Positions 27,171 through 34,666 of a stretch of DNA of 64,000 nt are shown here, one piece after another. Position 1 is the first letter of the stretch. Each line of letters opens with the position of its first letter. The position numbers and the translations under genes were made by a program. The DNA lies in assembly GCA_052034865.1 (NCBI GenBank), contig JBPOIC010000014.1, positions 40,502 to 104,501 of the forward strand. Direction: 5' to 3'. The notes under the pieces were generated by a model. The model saw only the letters and a program-made list of their open reading frames with translations. It did no database searches and was not told where the DNA came from. The stretch is from JBPOIC01 sp052034865. Lineage in GTDB: Bacteria; UBA10199; JADFYH01.

Positions 27171-27671
27171 TTAGCCTCCCATTTGCATATTGATAACCTG
27201 GTTTGGAATACTGGTCGCTTTCTCGGCGAGCTTCACGAAAACCTCATAATGCATTTGCATTGAGCTCACGCCAATCTGCATGGCAAGCAAATCTTTGGCG
27301 GACATGGATTTTCCAGACATAACCATTTCATGCATATCCTGGAGATGAACCTGTTCTTCGTTAACCTTTTTGATAAAGTCCAGTGCCTGATTCGAACCTG
27401 GGGTTCTCTCCATTTCTTTAACTTTTGAGAGCTCAACACGAATGGAGCTTGCATCAACCGGCGCCATCTGAGGTTTGTTGTTAAACCCATTGTCGACCAT
27501 GTCGAGTAACTTCGCAGTCATGTTATCGCCAGACTGAGAAGGGGTCATTTGCGTATCGAGCACTTTCTGAAAGGCAGCTCCGCCTGTTCCTTTAGGTGTT
27601 TCTTCGGATGAAACCGTAGTGGCTTTTTCAAGGGCAGCTTGATTGAGTTTTGCAAAAATGGGATCGGCCAT
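27171..27671 (-). CDS. SctI-like T3SS inner rod protein
   Basis: The 166-residue product has a polar N-terminal half and a C-terminal amphipathic domain, KSMSAKDLLAMQIGVSSMQM followed by HYEVFVKLAEKATSIPNQVI. This matches the rod protein pattern (SxxELLxLQxxxxxxxxxxE with a helical end) of YscI, PrgJ and FliE relatives. The rod connects the export gate to the needle. It lies directly after the FliA-like sigma factor gene (19-bp gap) and is followed by a strong intrinsic terminator, in keeping with a structural subunit made in several copies. Confidence 0.75.
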   Translation of the reverse strand: MADPIFAKLNQAALEKATTVSSEETPKGTGGAAFQKVLDTQMTPSQSGDNMTAKLLDMVDNGFNNKPQMAPVDASSIRVELSKVKEMERTPGSNQALDFIKKVNEEQVHLQDMHEMVMSGKSMSAKDLLAMQIGVSSMQMHYEVFVKLAEKATSIPNQVINMQMGG

Positions 27672-27690
27672 AAGTATCCTTTCTAAATTG

Positions 27691-28476
27691 TTAAGCTCGG
27701 GTAGCTGAAGGACTGAAGGACTTCAATTGCATACAACTGATTCTTTTAAACAACATTTCCAAGGCTCGAGAGTGTAAACGGGATGTCCAGGATTTAGAAA
27801 GCTTTAACTTATCTCCCGATTCTTCCAAGGTTTTATTCTGGAAATAGTACATCTTGATTAATTTTCTCTCTTTTTCTGGCAATTCTTCAATAGCCTGCCT
27901 CATGAACTCTTTTACCTTCTGAAACTCGGCATTTCTTTCGACATCGATATTACTTTCATCTTTTATATCCTGGGTTTCTTCACCCGCATCCAGAGAGATA
28001 ATATAAATTGAAGCAAGCGAATTTACTGTTTCATAGACTTCATCTTCATCCAGAGATGATTTCTTGGTCGCCGAGAGCTTTTCAGAGAGATTCTGAAGAT
28101 ATTCGTTAGAGGCCTGCTCGAATTTTATCTTTGCGTAGAGCGAACGAGGAATCCATCCGGTCTTTCGAAGACCATCATAAATAGCCCCTTTGATCCGGTA
28201 ATATGCGAAGGTCTTAAAATCGACATTGAATTTGGGGTCAAATCTTTTGGCAGCTTCGAGAAGTCCGAGCCGAGCATTACATACAATCTCTTCATGATCT
28301 GCATCGCTCGAGAGAGTTTGGGCGACTTTGTTTGCGATCGAAGTCGCATAGGGAAGATATTGTTCGATCAGACCATTGCGACGGCTGAAATCTTCTTTTG
28401 GGATTGATTTCATAGGGCGTTGAATAATGGCCTTGGAACCTTTCTTCAGTACTTCATGAGCCGTTGCTGTACCCAT
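27691..28476 (-). CDS. FliA-like (sigma-28 family) RNA polymerase sigma factor
   Basis: The 261-residue product has sigma region 2 at about residues 36-105 (YLPYATSIANKVAQ, DHEEIVCNARLGLLEAAKRF, FKTFAYYRIKGAIYDGLRKT). A region 3 helix covers about 110-140 and region 4 about 205-250 (ELPEKERKLIKMYYFQNKTL, LSKSWTSRLHSRALEML). This is the FliA/WhiG subfamily. It is encoded inside the T3SS locus, between SctI and small hypothetical genes, and its own promoter is a near-perfect sigma-54 site. The likely targets are the AACTTT-N15-CGATAA sites found at five places in this window. The start ATG has GGGAGGG just upstream. Confidence 0.93.
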   Translation of the reverse strand: MGTATAHEVLKKGSKAIIQRPMKSIPKEDFSRRNGLIEQYLPYATSIANKVAQTLSSDADHEEIVCNARLGLLEAAKRFDPKFNVDFKTFAYYRIKGAIYDGLRKTGWIPRSLYAKIKFEQASNEYLQNLSEKLSATKKSSLDEDEVYETVNSLASIYIISLDAGEETQDIKDESNIDVERNAEFQKVKEFMRQAIEELPEKERKLIKMYYFQNKTLEESGDKLKLSKSWTSRLHSRALEMLFKRISCMQLKSFSPSATRA

Positions 28477-28533
28477 GATCCCTCCCTGCTGTGGATTGTT
28501 ATTTAAAATAACGCTGACGCAGGGATTGAATAT

Positions 28534-28548
28534 GCAGCATGCGTGCCA
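28534..28548 (-). promoter_or_regulatory. Sigma-54 promoter of the FliA-like sigma gene
   Basis: On the minus strand the site reads TGGCACGCATGCTGC, against the consensus TGGCACG-N4-TTGC. The GG and GC doublets are exactly 10 bp apart. The expected start site gives a leader of about 45 nt before the sigma factor ATG at 28476. A perfect 16-bp palindrome CATCTTCATGAAGATG (28547-28562) abuts the -24 element, and a TTTCAA/TTGAAA inverted pair lies at 28574-28596; either could bind the activator. Confidence 0.85.
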
Positions 28549-28698
28549 TCTTCATGAAGATGAGCCCGGAAAATTTCAAAGAACAACTACTTGAAACTGC
28601 TAGGTAATTTTATCCATTAAATATTGTTTGATGCTACCACTCCTTTTTATCCAAGGTCGATTGGGGAGGAGATCCCACAATCGAACAGAGAGTGGGGG

Positions 28699-29076
28699 CT
28701 AAGCTCCCCTTTTTGGACGTTTCCTATTAAAGGAGTTTGGAAGGGGTAAGGGGGCCTCAACCAAGGCATCAACGATACTCTCAATCATATTTTGTCTAAG
28801 ATCTGATTCAATATGAGAACAGGGATGCAGGGGATTTTCGATGATGGAGCGTGTCAGGTCTTCAATAATTTCTTTTCTCTTACGCTTCTGAACCCCGCCA
28901 GACCCAATCATGGATTGGAGTGCTAATAGCGAAGCTTGAAGCGATTTTGAAGTGACCAGACTCGAGGAATGAGGGGCCATTTTGTTTTGCTGAGTCGAAG
29001 GGAGAACCCCATCATTCTTAGGTAGATATCCTGTACTATTTCCCTTAATTCTGTAGTTCCCTTCGCTCATCTTCAC
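28699..29076 (-). CDS. Hypothetical protein in T3SS locus
   Basis: The 125-residue product is unrecognised. It is polar and basic, Ser-rich in the first 60 residues, with two predicted helices around 68-80 and 90-112 and a very basic end (NRKRPKRGA). It has no signal peptide or membrane helix. It lies 40 bp after the 29117-29611 gene in the same direction and probably shares its promoter (site B). It may be a regulator or small chaperone, but nothing in the sequence decides this. The 222 bp downstream contain the sigma-54 promoter region. Confidence 0.6.
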   Translation of the reverse strand: MKMSEGNYRIKGNSTGYLPKNDGVLPSTQQNKMAPHSSSLVTSKSLQASLLALQSMIGSGGVQKRKRKEIIEDLTRSIIENPLHPCSHIESDLRQNMIESIVDALVEAPLPLPNSFNRKRPKRGA

Positions 29077-29116
29077 CCCAAAGAAGTAAAAAAAACTATT
29101 CCATTCAAAAGCTTGG

Positions 29117-29611
29117 CTAAATCTGATTGATGGCTTGTGCGGTAGCTCCTCCCTTACTGTTTAAAGTGTTGTTGATCTCTTTTTCGTAAGGTTTGGAATA
29201 AGGCGCCCATTGAATGGAAGGAGAAAGCTCGCCGCCTTGTCCTGGAGAAGCGTTACTTGCGACATAACCAGGGGTAAAATACTGGATATTCTGAGACGCG
29301 AGAGAGGCTGCCTGGCTATCGACAGCTGCTTCCTGTTGTTTTTTGGCCTGCATATTCGAAATGGCGCGATCTGAGAGGCTTTGTAAACCGTACAACGCCA
29401 TTGAACCTGCCTTTCCCAAGGGACCGAAAAGGTTACAGATTGCTCCGCCAAAGCTTCCGAAAAAACTTCCAATCTTGGCCAAGGCCATCTTGAATCTTTC
29501 GCCCGCAGTAGGGAGATCAAGGCGGTTGACACCGGTCGATTGGCGAATTTCAACTTTATAAAAATCGGATGGGTTAATTGCCGAAAAGTTTGAATCGATT
29601 GTCGATCCCAT
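29117..29611 (-). CDS. Hypothetical T3SS-associated protein with hydrophobic Gly-rich patch
   Basis: The 164-residue product is not a known family. It has a polar N-terminus, then a glycine-rich moderately hydrophobic stretch at about 44-72 (IGSFFGSFGGAICNLFGPLG), a Gln/Ala-rich helix at about 80-105, and a polar tail. It lacks a signal peptide. A FliA-like promoter (site B) precedes it by less than 20 nt of leader. Location next to sctJ and the late-type promoter suggest a secreted or envelope-contacting T3SS component such as a needle, tip or translocator-like protein. That is inference only. Confidence 0.6.
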   Translation of the reverse strand: MGSTIDSNFSAINPSDFYKVEIRQSTGVNRLDLPTAGERFKMALAKIGSFFGSFGGAICNLFGPLGKAGSMALYGLQSLSDRAISNMQAKKQQEAAVDSQAASLASQNIQYFTPGYVASNASPGQGGELSPSIQWAPYSKPYEKEINNTLNSKGGATAQAINQI

Positions 29612-29634
29612 AATTTACCTCGCTTCCAGGATAA

Positions 29635-29661
29635 TTATCGTTGGATCACTCATTGAAAGTT
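29635..29661 (-). promoter_or_regulatory. FliA-like promoter, site B
   Basis: On the minus strand AACTTT, 15 bp, CGATAA, in the context AACGATAATT. It lies just upstream of the gene starting at 29611, with a GGAAGCGAGG stretch between the expected start site and the ATG that can serve as ribosome binding site. Confidence 0.65.
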
Positions 29662-29680
29662 TCGTTGAATATTGAAAAAC

Positions 29681-30613
29681 TTAAACTGTTTGCCCAGGCC
29701 CAGGAAGTTGTTGCTGATCGGCATGGGGTTGTTCAATTGCTGGGAGATGGGTCCCTCTATCAGGAAAAGCTGTGCTTCCGCCTCGATAGGTTTTTAGTTC
29801 TTTGCGGAGCTTAATCAGTCTTAACAGGGTAAAAATGAGTCCCGCTGAGATTGCCAATAATAAAACAAGGATCACAAGGGCATAGAGTTTAAAAGCGGTT
29901 TTGGAGCTCGAATCAATTCGTAGCCCGCCAATGGACATCAGGTTAGCTGGAAGTGCCGCGGATTGTTGAGGGGAGGTGGCGTTTTTGAGGTAGTTGATGA
30001 TGACAGACACATCGCGGGGGTCGAGGTTTTCAACGCCATGGGCAATCTGGCGCTGGATGAGGGGTTCCGTGAGTTCAACTCCTTCGGAGGCCCTGCGGAC
30101 TTTTAAAACAACAGATGCGGTTGGCCTTTTGGAAGGTTGGGTCTCGGTGCTAAAAGGTGGAATGTAGGGGATATTTAGAATTACGTCGGCTCGGATAACT
30201 CCATCCAGTTTTTCAAGGGAAGTAATGATTTCTTCTTTCTTCCTTAGCAATTCATTGCAGCGCTCCTGCTCAGGGCTTGAAATGATTGAGTTTTTACAGG
30301 CATCCACAGCATTGTTGTTACTCTTTCGAGGGAGATCGTTTTCGATCAAAACCTTATTGGCGGAGTTGGCATTTTTGCTGGGAACCTGAACACTCCAGCT
30401 GACCTCCTGAGCTTTCCCACCTTTCACTTTCTGCGCATGAATACCCTGATCTTCAAGAACCATGATGCATTTGTTTGCTTCTTTTTCAGAAAGACCTTCG
30501 TGCAGGGTGACTTCATTACAGGCGGTGAATAAGAGAAGGGTGAAAAGGGATAAGATTCTTAAAGAAGAATTGAATAAAGTAAAAACCCTTTTAAAGCCTG
30601 AAAACAAACACAT
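29681..30613 (-). CDS. sctJ: SctJ, T3SS inner membrane ring lipoprotein
   Basis: The 310-residue product is an EscJ/YscJ-type ring protein. A signal sequence ends in a lipobox (LFTAC, Cys about 32). It is followed by the ring-building domains with LHEGLSEKEANKCIMVLEDQ, VNKVLIE-type segments, EEIITSLEKLDGVIRADVIL and the VSVIINYL end of the second domain. A C-terminal membrane helix covers about 232-258. This is the injectisome form: a single lipoprotein, not the much longer flagellar FliF. It follows a small TPR gene by 21 bp, so the two are probably co-transcribed. Confidence 0.95.
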   Translation of the reverse strand: MCLFSGFKRVFTLFNSSLRILSLFTLLLFTACNEVTLHEGLSEKEANKCIMVLEDQGIHAQKVKGGKAQEVSWSVQVPSKNANSANKVLIENDLPRKSNNNAVDACKNSIISSPEQERCNELLRKKEEIITSLEKLDGVIRADVILNIPYIPPFSTETQPSKRPTASVVLKVRRASEGVELTEPLIQRQIAHGVENLDPRDVSVIINYLKNATSPQQSAALPANLMSIGGLRIDSSSKTAFKLYALVILVLLLAISAGLIFTLLRLIKLRKELKTYRGGSTAFPDRGTHLPAIEQPHADQQQLPGPGQTV

Positions 30614-30634
30614 AGTTTTTTAAGAGATGAATGA

Positions 30635-31063
30635 TTATTTTTTCTGTGAAGCACCCGCAGTTGCTGAAACACGGGCAGGGTCAAAACCTTTTCGGATCAG
30701 ATCGAGCAAGGCACGGGCAAAATCACCCGATTTTCCATGAGGATCCATTTTGGAAGCATCTTCCAGGGTGGTGGTTGCTTCGTCTTTTTTCTGGTTAAAG
30801 AAGAGGGCTTCCCCCAGATATGATTTTGCAAAAGCACTGGTAGGAACCAGTTTTAAGGCCTTTTGATAAATTTTAATTGCCTCTTCAAATTTTGATTCAA
30901 CGAACGATACATTTCCTAAAGCGACGAGAGGAACTTCACTTTCCGGGGCCAAGATACTCGCTCCTTCAAATACCTCGCGAGCTTCTTTGTAGCGACGCAT
31001 GGCCATATACAGGTATCCCGCCTCTAACATGAGTCTCAGATCTTCAACAGGAACTTCAATCAT
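30635..31063 (-). CDS. Small TPR protein, SctG-like
   Basis: The 142-residue product is nearly all TPR: LEAGYLYMAMRRYKEAREVF, ALGNVSFVESKFEEAIKIYQ and SYLGEALFFNQKKDEATTTL. It ends with an alanine-rich tail. Small TPR proteins next to sctJ act as needle subunit chaperones (YscG/PscG) or in the sorting platform in several systems, and a comparable role is likely. It lies directly upstream of sctJ. The precise partner cannot be told from sequence. Confidence 0.7.
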   Translation of the reverse strand: MIEVPVEDLRLMLEAGYLYMAMRRYKEAREVFEGASILAPESEVPLVALGNVSFVESKFEEAIKIYQKALKLVPTSAFAKSYLGEALFFNQKKDEATTTLEDASKMDPHGKSGDFARALLDLIRKGFDPARVSATAGASQKK

Positions 31064-31144
31064 ACGTGTCTCCTCAACATTTTTTCAAATCGGTGGTGAA
31101 AAAATCACAACGGCAGGAAGGAAATTTCAAGTTAGCTGATGACG

Positions 31145-31175
31145 AAAAAAAAGGGTAGCAATTTTATTGCTACCC
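31145..31175 (-). terminator. Intrinsic terminator after the 31199-31666 gene
   Basis: The minus strand forms a GGGTAGCAA/TTGCTACCC stem with a 5-nt loop, followed by eight T residues. It lies 24 bp past the stop of the 31199-31666 gene and before the TPR-sctJ pair, so that gene is a separate transcription unit with its own promoter (site C). Confidence 0.9.
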
Positions 31176-31198
31176 TTGTGAGCTTATCCATTCAGTTA

Positions 31199-31666
31199 CT
31201 AACTTTTGAGGTTTCGGATGGCATTGAATTTAGCCTCATCCTCGGTTTTTCTCATATTTGAAATTGTTTGAAACATTTGGGATTGCTGTGAAACCTTGGT
31301 CTGAAGCTCTAGCATCATCATATTAGAGTTGAACATGGCATCGACCTGAGAACCGTAGGGGTTGGAAGAGTCCATGCTGCTAACCCCACCATAAGATCCT
31401 CCCGGAGGGGCGGGGGGAGCTGAAGGCATTCCCAGAGTGCTTGCGGTGGAAATTCCTTTTCCCTGAAAACCCCCTATTGCAGTATTGGCTGCAGTGATTG
31501 CGTAACTAACAACGTTTTTACCGCTTAACTGCCCGGCGATGGGAGCTCCAATGTTTAACAGGCTTGAAAAAAGAGAACCTGCCTGTGGTTTGGGGGTCGC
31601 CTGAGTCGAAGTGACCATGGGGCGGGTGTCAATGCTGCTAATATTTGTATCGATGATGTTCGCCAT
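31199..31666 (-). CDS. Candidate major secreted T3SS subunit with PAPPG linker
   Basis: The 155-residue product is not a recognised family. A Thr/Ser-rich start (residues 1-30) is followed by a small-residue-rich hydrophobic segment (about 35-70). Next is a SAPPAPPGGSYGG linker, related to SAPPAPPG in the protein of 15073-16107, and a C-terminal helix (about 108-155, MMMLELQTKVSQQSQMFQTI). It has its own FliA-like promoter (site C) and a strong terminator, so it is a single-gene unit suited to high expression. This would fit a needle, filament or tip subunit, but I cannot match it to SctF; the function is inferred from expression layout only. Confidence 0.6.
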   Translation of the reverse strand: MANIIDTNISSIDTRPMVTSTQATPKPQAGSLFSSLLNIGAPIAGQLSGKNVVSYAITAANTAIGGFQGKGISTASTLGMPSAPPAPPGGSYGGVSSMDSSNPYGSQVDAMFNSNMMMLELQTKVSQQSQMFQTISNMRKTEDEAKFNAIRNLKS

Positions 31667-31717
31667 AACCTGTTAAACCTCCTTGAGAAGAACTGCACTG
31701 TATTGTTTCTAAGCTAA

Positions 31718-31744
31718 TTATCGATCTTGCCAGACTTAAAAGTT
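31718..31744 (-). promoter_or_regulatory. FliA-like promoter, site C
   Basis: On the minus strand AACTTT, 15 bp, CGATAA, in the context ATCGATAATT. It precedes the ATG at 31666 with a leader of about 45 nt. Confidence 0.7.
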
Positions 31745-31759
31745 GCTTGATGTTCTTAA

Positions 31760-32050
31760 TTATTTTTTGCTTCCCGGATTTTGTTTGGAAGCCTCGGCTA
31801 ATTGATACTTTAACTTAAGAAGCTCTTTTAAAAGATCCATCACCAACTCATATGAACGAATTGCTTTTTTAGCCAGTTTGGCTTTACCCAAGCCGGCTTT
31901 TTGTTTGGAGATTTTCTCCAATTCTCCAAAGGCGGTTGCAAAACTTTTATTGATGGGGTCGAAGCCTTCAGTATCAATGAGCCGCTCAATGCGGGGGTAA
32001 CCTGCTGTTGAGATCTCTTCTTTTTTTGGATTGGATGGGCTCATGTTCAA
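31760..32050 (-). CDS. Small charged helical protein of the T3SS locus
   Basis: The 96-residue product has a polar first 30 residues and a lysine-rich helical remainder (about 35-90, e.g. AIRSYELVMDLLKELLKLKY). No membrane segment or signal peptide is present. Size and helicity would fit a needle chaperone or secreted subunit, but there is no convincing match to SctE or SctF. A FliA-like promoter (site D) lies upstream. Confidence 0.6.
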   Translation of the reverse strand: MNMSPSNPKKEEISTAGYPRIERLIDTEGFDPINKSFATAFGELEKISKQKAGLGKAKLAKKAIRSYELVMDLLKELLKLKYQLAEASKQNPGSKK

Positions 32051-32075
32051 AAATTCTCCTTCCTTTCAGGATGAT

Positions 32076-32102
32076 TTTTCGAGGGATTCAGGGAGTAAAG
32101 TT
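32076..32102 (-). promoter_or_regulatory. FliA-like promoter, site D
   Basis: On the minus strand AACTTT, 15 bp, CGAAAA (one change from CGATAA). It lies just upstream of the small gene starting at 32050. The remaining 32103-32334 interval holds no gene that I recognise; it has only short inverted repeats such as TGACCT/AGGTCA near 32285-32305. Confidence 0.55.
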
Positions 32103-32334
32103 GCTAAACAATGGACTATTTTTCTTAGAGCTTATTTGGGAAAGCCGCTGTGAGAAATCCTGGCTTCATTGAGCACCTTAAAAAAGCTCACGCATTCCCC
32201 GATACACTCAGCCCCGCGCGTCTTGCACTCGCGACACTTTTTGAACACACTTTGAATCATCCATGTGATGGTTTTTAAAATTTACTGACCTTTGGTGAAG
32301 AGGTCAAATGTCTAATCATCATGGATGACTTTCA

Positions 32335-34512
32335 TTAGCGAATGAGTTCCAGCTTGATGACTATCGGCTTAAAAGTGGAAGGTAAGAGCTGGAAACGGCT
32401 CTCAAAAGGTTTATAACCTTCTTTTCGAATACTAATCCGATAAGAACCTAACGAAAGATCTGGTAGAAGCAAAGGGGTCGGTTGGGAGATCTCCTGACCA
32501 TTGATCGTTACCTGTGCCCCGGCTGGCTCTGAACTTAAAAGGATGACAGATTTGATCGGAGAAATCTTATGAAAGTAGGTCTCGGCATCTGATTTTACCT
32601 TTTCATCTTTTTCGTTGATCAGAACGTCCGCCAGTTTCGAGATTGCCAAATCCGGATTGCCAGCATTGTAATGTGCCTCAGCAAGCCCCAATTCCGCCCT
32701 TCCCTTAAATTTTTCATTGGTCATGGCCTTTTCGAAATAGCTGACGGCCAAATCATTGGTTCCAATCTTCAGGTAGGCACTTCCCAAAAGAATTTGGATT
32801 TCAACAGCTTCTCCCGCCGAGGGGTTGTGCTTGAGAGCCTCCACCAAAGGGTCAATCGATTGTTGATATTGACCCTGCTTGATAAGATTACGGCCTTTAT
32901 TGATGTGTTCTCCCGCCTCCGAGGTTTTTAGGCTAATTTCCAATTCAGAAGGATGATTCATCAGCATATCCAGCGCCTGCTCATGGGAATAGTATCCTTC
33001 TTTTTTGATCTCAAGCTTGTGCTTTCCCAAAGGAAGATTTCCTTCGAAATAGGTTTCTCCCAACTTTTTTCCATCTACGAATACTTCAGCCCCAGGGGGA
33101 TTGGTTTTGATCCTTGCAGGAAAGAAAGTGAGATCCGTATCGCTTAAGGCAATTTCCATTTTAGGCAATTCTTTGCTCAGATCAAATTCCCGACGGTATT
33201 TGGTCACACTGACAACCGTTTCAGTTCCCTCCATTTTTTCAGAACGTTTCAGCTCCAGGATCCACTTTCCAAAAGGAAGAGGAACCGGTCGATTATAAGA
33301 AAGGTTATTGAGTTTGATCGCCTGGGATTTGCTTTCTGGAGAGGCCAGGGTGACTTCGAGATAGACTTCAACGTTTTTGGGTAGGCTTTTAAATGTAAGA
33401 GAAGCGATCGAGCCTTCAAAACGGATTGGGATGAGATTATCTTCTTTGGAAACGGTAAAGGTTTTCTTTTCCGTAAAATCCTGTCCAAGTTCATCGAAAT
33501 GATAGATTGCAGTTATTTCCTGAGGGATGTTCACCGGAGCATCGACATTGATGGTAAAGGGCGTCAACCCGAGTTCTTTATTTTGATAAAAAATCCTTGC
33601 CTGGAGTGGATCTGCGGAAACGTCCAAAGAAATAGGGGTTGTGGGGGCTCCAGTTGATGTTGAAGGATTTGTTTCGTTGGGCATTGTTGTTGGATTGTGT
33701 TGAGGCTCAGGAGGAGCTACTTTGGTAACTTTGAGCGGAGGATTTTTTTGAGTAATTTTGGGGGGTTCTGAGAGCCGGTAGTAGGTGAAAACAAGGCCGG
33801 CTATGAGAATGATAAAAGAAATGGTAAACGCGACGCTTTTCAGGCTTGCCTTCGAAGGAGCTGAAGGTGAGGAAGGTTTTTTTGTTCCAGATACAATAGG
33901 GGTTTTAGGAGATGGGGTTGCTAGGCTTTGAACAGACTCAACTTTTGGAGGTGGAAGCTCTGATTTCGGTTCTTCTGCAGGGGGATTTTCAGGAGAAGTC
34001 GCAGCCTTGCCGACAGGATATTCCGGAAGGGCAGCAGGAATATCTTTATCGAGAAAAAAAGCAGTGTTGGGAGATTCTTCAGAGAAATCCTCAATGAAGT
34101 GATTGCCGGTATCTTCAGGATGGGCCAAAAACCGCAGACTATAAATACCGACCTTGATTCTGTCGCCATGTTTTAAGCTGAAGTTCTCCTGAATTTTCTT
34201 ATCATTCACAAAAGTGCCATTGCGTGAGCCGACATCTTTAATCAGAAATTTTCCTTCATTTTGATGAAGGGCAGAGTGTGAACGGGAGACACTATTGTCT
34301 TCAAGAACGATACTGTTCACGCTTGCACGACCAATAGAAATTTCACGTTGATGGGAGAGGGTAAACCAGGTGCCTTGTTTGGGCCCGCTTTGGATTTGAA
34401 GGAGGGGATAAATTTCCGGATTTTTTAGCGGATTTTTCTGATGTTCGACATCGTCGAAGGTTTTGATAAGGGTCGCGTCTTCATGACCGGATTTTTGAGG
34501 ACCTTTGACCAT
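32335..34512 (-). CDS. FHA-TM-PEGA-TPR membrane protein, possible SctD equivalent
   Basis: The 725-residue product has a cytoplasmic FHA domain at about residues 45-120 (SIGRASVNSIVLEDNSVSRS and VGSRNGTFVNDKK) and a Pro-rich linker (about 150-220). One membrane helix (about 226-246) follows, then a large periplasmic part with PEGA-type repeats (IKTNPPGAEVFVDGKKLG and SSEPAGAQVTINGQE) and TPRs (about 535-640, INKGRNLIKQGQYQQSIDPL). Cytoplasmic FHA, one helix and periplasmic repeats is the SctD topology, and no other sctD is seen in the locus. PEGA/TPR instead of the usual ring-building domains is unusual, so an accessory signalling role is equally possible. It is encoded at the head of the minus-strand locus. 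Confidence 0.8.
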   Translation of the reverse strand: MVKGPQKSGHEDATLIKTFDDVEHQKNPLKNPEIYPLLQIQSGPKQGTWFTLSHQREISIGRASVNSIVLEDNSVSRSHSALHQNEGKFLIKDVGSRNGTFVNDKKIQENFSLKHGDRIKVGIYSLRFLAHPEDTGNHFIEDFSEESPNTAFFLDKDIPAALPEYPVGKAATSPENPPAEEPKSELPPPKVESVQSLATPSPKTPIVSGTKKPSSPSAPSKASLKSVAFTISFIILIAGLVFTYYRLSEPPKITQKNPPLKVTKVAPPEPQHNPTTMPNETNPSTSTGAPTTPISLDVSADPLQARIFYQNKELGLTPFTINVDAPVNIPQEITAIYHFDELGQDFTEKKTFTVSKEDNLIPIRFEGSIASLTFKSLPKNVEVYLEVTLASPESKSQAIKLNNLSYNRPVPLPFGKWILELKRSEKMEGTETVVSVTKYRREFDLSKELPKMEIALSDTDLTFFPARIKTNPPGAEVFVDGKKLGETYFEGNLPLGKHKLEIKKEGYYSHEQALDMLMNHPSELEISLKTSEAGEHINKGRNLIKQGQYQQSIDPLVEALKHNPSAGEAVEIQILLGSAYLKIGTNDLAVSYFEKAMTNEKFKGRAELGLAEAHYNAGNPDLAISKLADVLINEKDEKVKSDAETYFHKISPIKSVILLSSEPAGAQVTINGQEISQPTPLLLPDLSLGSYRISIRKEGYKPFESRFQLLPSTFKPIVIKLELIR

Positions 34513-34666
34513 AGATGTTTATTTACCTTTCTTGCGAAGACACGGTCTGTGCCCTGCGGGCAATCGTCAGAAGTAACATAAAACGTTGATATTGCAAATT
34601 AATAAGCCATTAAAACCATTGACCTTCCTTGGGGGGCTCTCTATAGTTCCGACGCTTTTTGAGAGC

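Noticed and set aside
27388..27405. tRNA T-arm-like sequence GATTCGAACC
   Set aside because: It lies in the sctI coding region with no cloverleaf around it. No tRNA, rRNA or CRISPR array was seen anywhere in the window.
31760..32050. Assignment of the 96-residue protein as needle subunit SctF
   Set aside because: Length is near but the C-terminal pattern typical of needle proteins is missing; left as unknown.
34540..34610. Sixth FliA-like site upstream of 32335-34512 (AACGTT-N15-CGATTG)
   Set aside because: At least three mismatches in the two hexamers; not listed as a promoter.
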